This document shows positions 1 through 6,141 of a DNA stretch of 12,364 nt, in pieces (within the stretch, counting starts at the first letter, position 1; every line of letters starts with the position of its first letter). This DNA comes from PNKC01 sp039917655. Lineage in GTDB: Bacteria > Chloroflexota > Dehalococcoidia > Tepidiformales > Tepidiformaceae. The translations under genes were made by a program, and so were the position numbers. Below the pieces are notes generated by a model, which made no database searches, had not been told where the DNA came from, and saw only the letters and a program-made list of their open reading frames with translations. The stretch lies in the NCBI GenBank assembly GCA_039917655.1, contig JBDSJC010000284.1, positions 1-12,364 of the forward strand, written 5' to 3'.

Positions 1-92
1 AACAGTCCGCCTGAACTCGGCGGGCGCCCCTGGGAGCTTTGCGCCCTTGAACCGATCGTCCAATAGCATAGCGCCCGGTCAGGCGGAATGTT
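1..92. repeat. Long imperfect inverted repeat, possible attC-like site (left edge cut by window)
   Basis: Seen directly: bases 1-4 (AACA) pair with 89-92 (TGTT). After one G/A mismatch (5 and 88), 6-14 (TCCGCCTGA) pairs perfectly with 79-87. After an asymmetric bulge, 21-27 (CGGGCGC) pairs with 71-77. The fold covers about 92 nt with an open end loop. AAC at one edge and GTTAGTT (90-96) at the other resemble the outer R boxes of integron recombination sites, whose form is RYYYAAC ... GTTRRRY; here the sixth base of the right box breaks the consensus and the left box runs off the window. No integrase gene is visible. It could equally be an unrelated hairpin in GC-rich DNA. The pairing is solid; the attC reading is a weak inference. 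Confidence 0.35.
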
Positions 93-183
93 AGTTGGAT
101 CGGGCTCTGGCGGGGAAGCAGGGCCTGCGCGGGTTTAGACTCCAGCGCGAGAGGCCGAGGCGACTGACCGAGGCTGGACGATC

Positions 184-324
184 ATGCGTTGCGTCGAATC
201 TGCCCACCCGGACTTGAAGTTCGGGGCTGACGAGCCGACCGTCAACGCCCAGTTCGCGACACTCGACCGGAGCCGTGACGAAGCCGCCCAGCGCTGCCTA
301 ACCGCAGCGGGACGGACATCGTGA
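184..324 (+). CDS. Short ORF of unknown function, doubtful gene
   Basis: An ATG-started frame of 46 codons, and the only plus-strand ORF in the stretch 1-370 that I consider at all. A GAGG lies about 10 nt upstream of the ATG, somewhat far for a ribosome binding site. The product would be small, hydrophilic and contain two Cys; I recognise no family. Its stop falls inside the inverted repeat at 296-349, as is common for genes carried in integron cassettes, which is the main reason to list it. No homology could be tested, and a chance ORF is the more likely explanation. Confidence 0.15.
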   Translation: MRCVESAHPDLKFGADEPTVNAQFATLDRSRDEAAQRCLTAAGRTS

Positions 325-349
325 AGTTCACGCCGCTGCCGCGATAGAC
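296..349. repeat. Second inverted repeat, possible attC-like site
   Basis: Seen directly: GCCTAAC (296-302) matches the RYYYAAC box. GCAGCGG (304-310) pairs with CCGCTGC (333-339). A tight inner palindrome CGTGAA-G-TTCACG lies at 320-332. The element ends in GATAGAC (343-349), one base away from GTTRRRY form. Its length of 54 nt is near that of short attC sites. Against the idea: the spacers between outer and inner boxes are only 1 and 3 nt, no extrahelical base is obvious, and the right box lacks the GTT triplet needed for recombination. If it is an attC it is probably decayed. It has the same orientation as the structure at 1-92. Confidence 0.3.
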
Positions 350-370
350 CTCATCTCAGCGGCCACGACG

Positions 371-400
371 AAGAAGGGCCACCTTGCGGTGGCCCTTCTT
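371..400 (-). terminator. Rho-independent terminator after the aldehyde oxidoreductase gene
   Basis: A perfect 13-bp stem, AAGAAGGGCCACC at 371-383 against 388-400, closes a 4-nt loop that reads GCAA (a GNRA tetraloop) on the minus strand. It begins 23 nt after the stop codon of the minus-strand gene ending at 424. The U-run is short and lies mostly inside the stem (CTTCTT), so it could work in either direction. Confidence 0.8.
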
Positions 401-423
401 GTTGTGCCTTGACGGCGACCGTC

Positions 424-2283
424 CTATCCGTGGAGGGCCAGCGCCACTTCTTTCAGGCCGAGCGATTCAAGCTTGGCTTTCGAAGGCTTGGTGGTGGTGG
501 TGTCCCAATCGCAGGCGTTGAGGAAGTCGAGCTCGAGCGTTTCGGTGTCGAGCTTGACGCCCTCAAGCGGGCCGGAGGTGGTGGCTTCGGTGGTTACGCC
601 GCTGACGCGGGTGGGGACGGCCCGATTGCGGGGGTTGCCGCCTTCGCGCACTTCGTAGGCCATGCGCAGGTTCGCGATGCGCTCGCCGACGACCATCATC
701 TCATCGATGTCCATGTCCCAGCCGGTGACGGCGTTGAACCACTGGGGCATCTTTGAGGTGTTGGCCATCATCATGATGAACTGGCACATACCGCCGCTGT
801 TGACGACGTGCATGAACTCGCTCGCGGCCTTGTGGTGCTCGCCGCGGTTGGCGTAGTCCTTGAAGTCCTTGGGGGCCGCCGGAATCTTGCCGAGGCGCTT
901 GTTTCCTTCGTACTGGGTGTGGCGGCCGGGGGTGGGGTCCAGCTTGTAGGTGGTGTAGTACTCGGGCTGGAGCTTGGGGTCGTGCATCGGCAGCTCCTGG
1001 CCGCCGATGTGCATCGCGTACTTCTCGGCGCCGCGGCCGATCTTCTGGGCGGCGACTTGCACGCCATCGGCGAAGATGGCGGCGATGCCCTGGCGTTCGC
1101 CCATCATCTTGAGGAAGCCGATGACGGCGTCATCGCTTCGCCAATCGAGTTCCAGGCCCTCGGTGTCTTCCTTCGTGATAACGCCGTTCTGGTAGCACTC
1201 GATGGCCATGGAGATGGCGCCGCCGGCGCTGATCACATCGAAACCGTACTCGTTGCAGAGGTGGTTGGCGTAGATCAGGGCGTCCGGGTCGGCCATCAGG
1301 TTCATCGTTCCGAAGGCGCCCATCGCCTCGTACTCGGGGCGGTGCGTGTGGTGCGGGTAGGGGTACTTTTCGTTCTTCGATTCGAACGACTCCGCTCCGC
1401 AGGCGACGGGGCAATGCCAGCAGCCGTAGGCCTTCTCCATGAGCGGCTTGATAACCGTCATGCCGTTGATTTTGCCAGCGCCCTCGGCGAAATCGACCAC
1501 GCCGATGCCACCCCAGTTCTTGACTGGGGAATCGCCGTTGAGGGCGCTGCCGGTGGTGATGCCGGTAGTGCCGAAGGTGTGGAAGAAGTCCTTCAGTGGC
1601 TTCACGAAGTCGTCGAGGTTTTCGCGGAGGATCTTGATTGTCTCCGGGGTCTGGCTGATGATCTTGCGCTCGGCGACGGCGACGACGGCCTTGAGATTCT
1701 TCGAACCCATCACAGCGCCGACGCCGGAGCGGGCGGCGAGGCGGCCATGGTCGTTGCAGATGCCGCTGATCAGCGAGAGCGTTTCGCCGGCCTGGCCGAT
1801 ATTCGCCACGCTGGCGCGCTTGCCGTGCTTGCCCTTGAGGAACGTCTCGTTCTCGATCGCGCCGGTGCCCCATTGGTCCGCGGCGTCCAGCAGCTGGACG
1901 TTGTCGCCTTCGATCAGGAGGTACTTCGGCGTGCTTGCCTTGCCGAAGAACATGATCCCGTCCCAGCCTGCGAGTTTGAGGACGCCGCCGAAGTCGCCGC
2001 CGCAGTTGGCATCCCCCCAGCCGCCTGTGAGCGGGCTCTTGCACACGACCTGCCAGCGCTGGCCAAACAGCGGGGTCCCGGTGAGCAGGCCAGCGAACAT
2101 GCCGAGCATGTTCTCGGGGCCGAGGGCGTCCACGCCCGCCGGTACGCGGTCCCAGAGCATGCGCGCGCCGATCCCGTAGCCGCCCAAGTATTCGCGGTAG
2201 AGCGATTCATCAGGGCGTTCGACGGTGATCTCACCGCTGGACAGGTCCACCGCGAGCATTTTCCCGGTGAACCCTTTTTCCAT
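424..2283 (-). CDS. Aldehyde:ferredoxin oxidoreductase family protein (tungsten-pterin enzyme)
   Basis: The product is 619 residues, close to the usual 600-odd of the AOR family. These cytoplasmic enzymes oxidise aldehydes to carboxylic acids and pass electrons to ferredoxin, using a tungsten bis-pterin centre and one [4Fe-4S] cluster. The N-terminal part opens with GFTGKMLAVDLSSG, typical of the family, and continues with the pterin-binding region around residues 78-100 (VVCKSPLTGG ... GGDFGG). Cluster ligands are C288, C291 and C295 (CWHCPVAC) with C500 as the distal fourth. E317 or E319 and H455 sit where the catalytic acid and histidine are expected. The frame stays open to 2406, but I chose the ATG at 2283 because homology begins there; a weak GGTGG lies upstream. 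It stands alone, with no partner subunit next to it, so the substrate and electron acceptor cannot be told. A related family member acting on something other than a simple aldehyde is possible. Confidence 0.9.
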   Translation of the reverse strand: MEKGFTGKMLAVDLSSGEITVERPDESLYREYLGGYGIGARMLWDRVPAGVDALGPENMLGMFAGLLTGTPLFGQRWQVVCKSPLTGGWGDANCGGDFGGVLKLAGWDGIMFFGKASTPKYLLIEGDNVQLLDAADQWGTGAIENETFLKGKHGKRASVANIGQAGETLSLISGICNDHGRLAARSGVGAVMGSKNLKAVVAVAERKIISQTPETIKILRENLDDFVKPLKDFFHTFGTTGITTGSALNGDSPVKNWGGIGVVDFAEGAGKINGMTVIKPLMEKAYGCWHCPVACGAESFESKNEKYPYPHHTHRPEYEAMGAFGTMNLMADPDALIYANHLCNEYGFDVISAGGAISMAIECYQNGVITKEDTEGLELDWRSDDAVIGFLKMMGERQGIAAIFADGVQVAAQKIGRGAEKYAMHIGGQELPMHDPKLQPEYYTTYKLDPTPGRHTQYEGNKRLGKIPAAPKDFKDYANRGEHHKAASEFMHVVNSGGMCQFIMMMANTSKMPQWFNAVTGWDMDIDEMMVVGERIANLRMAYEVREGGNPRNRAVPTRVSGVTTEATTSGPLEGVKLDTETLELDFLNACDWDTTTTKPSKAKLESLGLKEVALALHG

Positions 2284-2472
2284 TACGCCACCACTCGTTG
2301 CAGCAGTCGTCAAAGACACACCTCTTCCCGGACGCATTCGAGGCGTCCGTTGCATCTGCGGATGGTACGGGATCGGTGGCGCGCTGCAATATGCTGACAG
2401 AGGCATAACGGTGGGCGCTTGACCATGCTCGAATCCGGTACTCGCCTGTTGCTTTCACGTTGGGTCTCGAGG

Positions 2473-2997
2473 CTACCAGGGATGTTCAGTGGGCGCTGGC
2501 TGCGGGCGGACCAACTCTGGCGGCGGCGGCAGGGGCGGTGGGGTGGCAAGGCGCGGAAGTTCCGGGACTGGTGTTGCCGTCTCAATGGCAGGAGGTTTGG
2601 GCGCGGCCGTGGCAGTAGGGGGATTGCCGCTTTCGTCCACCGGCGCCCCTGGCGGCGTCCCAGTTGGCGAGTCTGGAGCAGGCGTGCCGACGGACCGGCT
2701 GCTTGGCACGGCTGGTTGGATGCCGGACGGCGGCGGGTAGCCTGGACGCGTGAGTCCGCGGACCTGGTCGAGCGTAAGCCTGGGCAATGGCGTCTGCGTT
2801 GAGGCGGGAGTCGATGTGGGCTGGCCCGCGTGCGCGAGCACGGTGGGCTCGATGATAGCCGTAGCGTGAGGCGTCGCGTTCGAGGGGGTCGCCGAGGCGC
2901 CAGGGGTCGCGGGGGCCGCGCCCGCCATCGTCCCCTGGTAGACGAGTGCGCCCGTACCCAGCACGCAGCCAACGAGCACGACCATGCCAACGTTCAT
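2473..2997 (-). CDS. Pro/Thr/Ala-rich protein with one N-terminal membrane segment, unknown function
   Basis: The product is 174 residues. Residues about 3-25 form a hydrophobic segment ending in small residues (GAAPATPG), which fits either a signal-anchor or a cleaved signal peptide. The rest is low-complexity, rich in Pro, Thr, Ala and Ser, with few charged residues and a poly-Pro stretch near the C-terminus, so it is probably an extended, disordered region outside the membrane. The ATG at 2997 is preferred over the GTG at 3003 because GGGGGAG at 3003-3009 then sits 5 nt upstream, whereas with GTG it would overlap the start. It is followed 189 bp later by the aldehyde oxidoreductase gene on the same strand; no functional link is visible. 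I recognise no family. The good ribosome site and the leader support it as real; the composition also lets other frames stay open, so some doubt remains. Confidence 0.6.
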   Translation of the reverse strand: MNVGMVVLVGCVLGTGALVYQGTMAGAAPATPGASATPSNATPHATAIIEPTVLAHAGQPTSTPASTQTPLPRLTLDQVRGLTRPGYPPPSGIQPAVPSSRSVGTPAPDSPTGTPPGAPVDESGNPPTATAAPKPPAIETATPVPELPRLATPPPLPPPPELVRPQPAPTEHPW

Positions 2998-3002
2998 CGA
3001 CA

Positions 3003-3009
3003 CTCCCCC
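3003..3009 (-). promoter_or_regulatory. Shine-Dalgarno site that decides the start at 2997
   Basis: GGGGGAG on the minus strand, 5 nt before the ATG at 2995-2997. Spacing rules out the in-frame GTG at 3001-3003, whose first G is the last base of this motif. Confidence 0.6.
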
Positions 3010-3139
3010 GTGTGTGGGATCGTCATGCCCCGCGAGAGGCGGACTGGCGGCGGTGACCGACCCGTGGAGAGCTGGTGGTGGCGGCGTGACAGGGTACTGC
3101 CGAGCCCCGGCGTCGAGCGGCTGAGCGCAATCCTGACAG

Positions 3140-3558
3140 TTACGACGGCGAGTGCAGATGGATGGGGAGGTGCTGAGCGTAGCGAGGAAAGTCGCAATCC
3201 AGGGTCAGGATAGGGGCATCCAGCCGGGCTGAAGCGGCAGCGATGAGCATGTCCACCGACGTACTTGGTAGGCCATGGTTTCAGGAGAGAGTTGGCGAAC
3301 CGCGCCGAGTTCGAAGTCATCGAGTTGCCGTGGTTCGTCCGCGAATGCTCGCAACGCCGACCTGAGCGCCTCGAACTCGGCATCCGTCCGTACTCCGGAC
3401 AGCGTCTCGAGACGCACGGGACCGAGCAGGACCAAGTCTCGCGCCTCCGCCAGTCGCAGAACCTCCTCGCGGATCGCTGCCTCCTAGGGTGTTAGCGGCG
3501 CTTGGGACGGCGCCGGACGACAAGTGACAACGCCGCTGGTGTCGGCGATCACTCGCAC
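3140..3558 (-). pseudogene. vapC: Broken VapC-type PIN-domain toxin
   Basis: VapC toxins are Mg-dependent RNases of the PIN fold, silenced by the VapB partner. No single frame spans this gene, but switching frames recovers an almost complete protein of about 140 residues. It runs from GTG at 3558 (VRVIADTSG), through LVLLGPVRLETLSGV and FELGARFANSL, to TSVDMLIAAASARLDAP and LTLDCDFPRYA, with TAA at 3140-3142. The four acidic residues expected of the PIN active site (D in ADTS, E in RLETL, D in SVDML, D in LDCDF) are all kept. Apparent lesions are 2 nt lost near 3527, 1 nt lost near 3496, a TAG at 3484-3486 where relatives have Glu, 2 nt lost near 3302 and 1 nt gained near 3275. The reconstruction relies on my memory of the family, so each position is approximate. 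It overlaps the original vapB end, the usual coupled layout. Confidence 0.8.
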
Positions 3559-3771
3559 GGAGGCATGCGTTTGCTTGCACGCTTTCGGAACCCCGTCTGA
3601 TCGAAGTCCTCGCGATAGTCGAGTCCCGGCTAACGGCAGGAACTCTTCGAGCCGTAGCCCCTGGATATACTCCCGCGGGGCAGTCGTGACGGCATCCTTT
3701 TTCGTGGTGTGGTGTCCAAGAAGCTGTGCCGCCTTCAGAAGTTCGTCATCGAGGGCAAGGTTGGTGGCCAT
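3549..3771 (-). pseudogene. vapB: VapB-type antitoxin, frameshifted
   Basis: The first 50 residues (starting MATNLALDDELLKAAQLLG, then KKDAVTTAPREYIQ and LEEFLPLAGT) match the VapB antitoxin family, whose N-terminal ribbon-helix-helix segment binds DNA and whose C-terminal tail wraps the toxin. At about 3618-3625 the frame slips. The proper tail, DYREDFDQTGFRKRASKR and a few more residues, is found in another frame and ends at the TGA at 3549-3551, which overlaps the vapC GTG. A 2-nt loss in a Gly-Thr-Ile-Asp-Tyr stretch explains it. As it stands, the open frame runs on to 3484 as a 95-residue chimera that has lost the toxin-binding tail but keeps the DNA-binding part. GAGG lies 7 nt before the ATG at 3771. 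Confidence 0.8.
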
Positions 3772-3792
3772 GTGCGAACCTCAGCGCAAGTA

Positions 3793-3817
3793 ATCTGTGT
3801 GACTATTCTCCACAGAT
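3793..3817. promoter_or_regulatory. Palindrome upstream of vapB, likely VapB operator
   Basis: ATCTGTG at 3793-3799 is repeated inverted as CACAGAT at 3811-3817, with an 11-nt spacer. The near edge is 21 nt from the vapB ATG, inside the expected promoter region. Toxin-antitoxin operons of this kind usually repress themselves through such palindromes. A second short inverted repeat, GGAC-GATT-GTCC, follows at 3821-3832. No clear -10 or -35 could be assigned. Confidence 0.45.
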
Positions 3818-3893
3818 CCTGGACGATTGTCCCGTTTTGTAGCGTCCGCGTCGTGGAGGAGAGATCGTGCCAGGGCCGCTGGCGGGGCACACG

Positions 3894-3921
3894 AAAGAGC
3901 CCCTCAAACGAGGGGCTCTTT
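3894..3921 (-). terminator. Rho-independent terminator of the ribosomal-protein supercluster
   Basis: A perfect 12-bp stem (AAAGAGCCCCTC at 3894-3905 against 3910-3921) with a 4-nt loop, starting 21 nt after the rpsI stop. On the minus strand it ends CTCTTT and is followed by CGTG, so the U-run is short. It separates the ribosomal genes from the vapBC remnant. Confidence 0.85.
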
Positions 3922-3942
3922 CCTTGCTCCGAGAGAATTCCC

Positions 3943-4341
3943 TTAGCGCTTGGTGAACTGAGGTGCCTTACGGGCGCGCTTCAGTCCGGCCTTCTTGCGC
4001 TCTTTCATCCGGCTGTCGCGGGTGAGCAGGTTCTCGCCGCGCTTGAGCACCGGCTTGAGAGACGGGTCGGATGCGACGAGTGCGCGCGCCATACCCATCT
4101 GGATAGCCCCGGCCCAGCCGCTGATGCCGCCGCCAGCACACTTAATCTGAGCGCTGAACTTGGCATCGCGGCCGATGCGGCGGAGGGCGGAGGTGACCTC
4201 AAGGCGATGGATATCGCGGCTGAAGACATCATCCATAGGCTTGCCATTGACGACGACAGCGCCGTTCCCGGGGTAGAGACGGACGCGAGCGACGGCATTC
4301 TTGCGCCGGCCTGTCCCGTAGAAGTACTGCTGATCAGCCAT
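3943..4341 (-). CDS. rpsI: 30S ribosomal protein uS9
   Basis: The product is 132 residues, normal for uS9, a small-subunit head protein whose C-terminal tail reaches the P-site tRNA. Family marks are YGTGRRKNAVARV at residues 8-20, the GGGISGWAGAI segment in the middle, the SRMKERKKAG motif and the basic end KAPQFTKR with the terminal Lys-Arg that contacts tRNA. The ATG lies 2 nt after the rplM stop; a GAGGA inside the last codons of rplM serves as its ribosome site. It is the last gene of the cluster and is followed by a strong terminator. Confidence 0.98.
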   Translation of the reverse strand: MADQQYFYGTGRRKNAVARVRLYPGNGAVVVNGKPMDDVFSRDIHRLEVTSALRRIGRDAKFSAQIKCAGGGISGWAGAIQMGMARALVASDPSLKPVLKRGENLLTRDSRMKERKKAGLKRARKAPQFTKR

Positions 4342-4343
4342 GG

Positions 4344-5381
4344 TTATTCCTCAGTCTTTGCTGCTCGGGAGGGAGCTGGTTTTTTCTCTTCGGTGGCCGC
4401 CTTGGCGGGCGTTTTGGCGGTGGCCTTGGCCGGCGTCTTCGTTCCAGCCTTGGCCGAGGTCTTTGTCGCGGCCTTGGCGGGCGCCTTGGTTGCGGCCTTT
4501 GCCGGCACCTTGGCTACAGGCTTGGCCGCCGCCTTGGTGGTGGCCTCAACGGCCTTCTTCGTAGGCGCTTCTTCGGCCGTTTCCGTGGCGGCGGCGCCAG
4601 CAGTGATTGCGGCCTCCGCCGGGGTGGGTGTGCCGTAATCGACGGTCGTCGTGCCACCAACGGTTACCGGTTGGGCCGGTGACGGGGTCTCGGAGGAGAG
4701 CACTGTGTCGCCCTGGGCCGCCATCTCCGCGTTCGTGGTCGCCGCTTTCGCGTCCTTCGGGGCTTTCGTCCTCGAAGCGGGCTTCGCGCCCTTTGTGGGC
4801 TTGGCTGCGGCCTTGACAGGCTTGGCTGCCGCTGGACGAGGCGCCGGAGCAACCTTCGCAACAGGCTCCGGGAGGACCTGCGGGACGGACAGTGGCCGCA
4901 GGCGAGCGGGCTTCGCGGGACCGGGAGCGGTCACCGCCGGACGCGCCTCCTGGGCTTTTGCGCTGCCGGCCAGCTGCGACTGGTGCGGGTGGTTGGCGTT
5001 CTTGTAGACCTTCAGGTGGCGGAACATGGCCTTACCCAGCGGACCGCCGGGGAGCATGCCCCAGATCGCCTTTTCGAGGACGCGTTCCGGGTACTGCGCG
5101 AGTTGGTCTTCGTACGAACGCGTCTTCAGCCCACCCGGGTAACCCGAGTGGGAGTAGTACTTGATCTGCGCGGCCTTGCGGCCGGTGACCCGTACCTGTG
5201 AGGCGTTGATAACGATCACGAAGTCGCCGTCGTCCAGGTGAGGCTCGTAGGTTGGCTTGTGCTTCCCGCGGAGGAGAATCGCCGCTTCCGTCGCAACGCG
5301 TCCAAGGGGACGGCCGGCGGCGTCAATGACGTGCCAGTCTTTGTAGATCTGCGACGCTTTGATTCGCACTGTCGTATTCAT
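4344..5381 (-). CDS. rplM: 50S ribosomal protein uL13 with a very long H1-like C-terminal tail
   Basis: Residues 1-135 are ordinary uL13, an early-assembling large-subunit protein: DWHVIDAAGRPLGR at 16-29, LLRGKHKPTY at 36-45, YYSHSGYPGG at 75-84, AIWGMLP at 105-111 and LKVYKNANHPH near 123-133. The family normally ends at about 145, but this frame continues to 345. The tail has a basic Lys/Pro/Ala part (about 141-212), a neutral to acidic Thr/Ala part (about 213-276) and a final basic part in which an eight-residue unit of the form K-A-x-x-K-x-P-A recurs from 287 to 334. It resembles histone H1 tails and is surely disordered. The frame holds to the rpsI ribosome site, so it appears translated. 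The start is the ATG in an ATGA overlap with truA; the open frame upstream to 5609 overlaps truA and lacks homology. Confidence 0.95.
   Translation of the reverse strand: MNTTVRIKASQIYKDWHVIDAAGRPLGRVATEAAILLRGKHKPTYEPHLDDGDFVIVINASQVRVTGRKAAQIKYYSHSGYPGGLKTRSYEDQLAQYPERVLEKAIWGMLPGGPLGKAMFRHLKVYKNANHPHQSQLAGSAKAQEARPAVTAPGPAKPARLRPLSVPQVLPEPVAKVAPAPRPAAAKPVKAAAKPTKGAKPASRTKAPKDAKAATTNAEMAAQGDTVLSSETPSPAQPVTVGGTTTVDYGTPTPAEAAITAGAAATETAEEAPTKKAVEATTKAAAKPVAKVPAKAATKAPAKAATKTSAKAGTKTPAKATAKTPAKAATEEKKPAPSRAAKTEE
4380..4523 (-). repeat. Degenerate 24-bp tandem repeat in the rplM tail
   Basis: Six consecutive 24-bp units encode residues 287-334 of uL13. The units are KPVAKVPA, KAATKAPA, two Thr-rich variants, KATAKTPA and a last unit that decays into Glu and Lys. 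Codons vary between units, so the repeat is old or is kept at the protein level and is not a fresh duplication. Confidence 0.75.
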
Positions 5382-6136
5382 AGGCCGTATCCCTCGTCGT
5401 ACCACACGCGCTGGAGGCAGAGACCGTGCGCGGGCGCCGTATGGGCGATTGCGCCGGATTCTGCCTGCCTTAGCGAGCGGACGAATTCCTCCACGTTTTC
5501 GGTTCCGCGCCCCACTCGCACAAGGCCACCAACGATGCGGCGGACCATCTGCGGCAGGAACGCGTCTGCCTCGATATCGAACAGACTGGCCGAGCCGTGG
5601 CTCTGCCAATCCGCCCTGAAGACGGTGCGGACCGAAGTCCTTCCCGGCTCCAGGTGGCCAGAACAGGACCGGAAGTCCTGCTGGCCGATGAGCGCGCTGG
5701 CCGCCTGCTGCATCGCCGGGAGATCGAGGCTGCCCTCGATATACCAGGCGGTGCGGCGCGATAGCGGATCGCGCGCTTCACCGTGAGCGATTGTGTAACG
5801 GTACCATCTGCGGCGCGCCCAGCGTCGCGGATCGAAATCCGCGGGCACTTCGCGCACCGCACGCACCGAAACATCCGGCGGCAGGTGGGCGTTGAGGGCC
5901 CGGCCTACCGTTTTCGGCTCCAACAGCGTTTCCGCCGAAAGAGCCATTACCTGGCCATTGGCGTGGACGCCCGAATCGGTACGTCCTGCCAGTGCAACGC
6001 GGGTGGGCGTCCCGAAGAGCGCCTTCGCCGCGGATTCCAGTTCCTGTTGGACGGTGCGGCCGTTTGGTTGCACTTGCGAACCCACGAACGCCGTACCGTC
6101 GTAACTCACCGTTGCCGCGAAACGTCTCGCGGTCAC
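5378..6136 (-). CDS. truA: tRNA pseudouridine(38-40) synthase TruA
   Basis: The product is 252 residues, the usual size. It converts uridines 38-40 in the anticodon arm of tRNAs to pseudouridine. Visible marks are the N-terminal SYDGTAFVGSQVQPNGRTVQ strand-turn region, the catalytic motif GRTDSGVHA with the nucleophile D54, and near the C-terminus FLPQMVRRIVGGLVRVGRG, which is typical of the family. It begins with GTG 5 nt after the rplQ stop and has no good Shine-Dalgarno, so translational coupling is likely. Its stop overlaps the rplM ATG as ATGA. Its place between rplQ and rplM-rpsI is common in several phyla. Confidence 0.97.
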   Translation of the reverse strand: MTARRFAATVSYDGTAFVGSQVQPNGRTVQQELESAAKALFGTPTRVALAGRTDSGVHANGQVMALSAETLLEPKTVGRALNAHLPPDVSVRAVREVPADFDPRRWARRRWYRYTIAHGEARDPLSRRTAWYIEGSLDLPAMQQAASALIGQQDFRSCSGHLEPGRTSVRTVFRADWQSHGSASLFDIEADAFLPQMVRRIVGGLVRVGRGTENVEEFVRSLRQAESGAIAHTAPAHGLCLQRVWYDEGYGL

Positions 6137-6141
6137 CGGTG

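Noticed and set aside
808..2397. A 529-codon open frame on the plus strand
   Set aside because: It is antisense to the aldehyde oxidoreductase gene, has no recognisable domains, and such mirror frames are common in GC-rich genes.
2284..2406. N-terminal extension of the aldehyde oxidoreductase by 41 codons
   Set aside because: The family's N-terminus begins at the ATG at 2283; the upstream codons have no resemblance and give an odd Pro/Arg-rich leader.
2284..2472. A promoter for the aldehyde oxidoreductase gene
   Set aside because: A TTGACG and some AT-rich hexamers occur, but none has a partner at proper spacing and the best one is too close to the start codon.
3205..3435. A 76-codon minus-strand frame as an independent small gene
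   Set aside because: Its first part is the middle of the broken VapC and the rest is out of frame, so it is a fragment.
3709..4638. A 309-codon plus-strand frame across rpsI and the rplM tail
   Set aside because: It is antisense to two certain genes; its low-complexity part only mirrors the Ala/Lys repeats of the uL13 tail.
5382..5609. N-terminal extension of rplM by 76 codons
   Set aside because: It overlaps truA in another frame; the uL13 start and the ATGA overlap fix the start at 5381.
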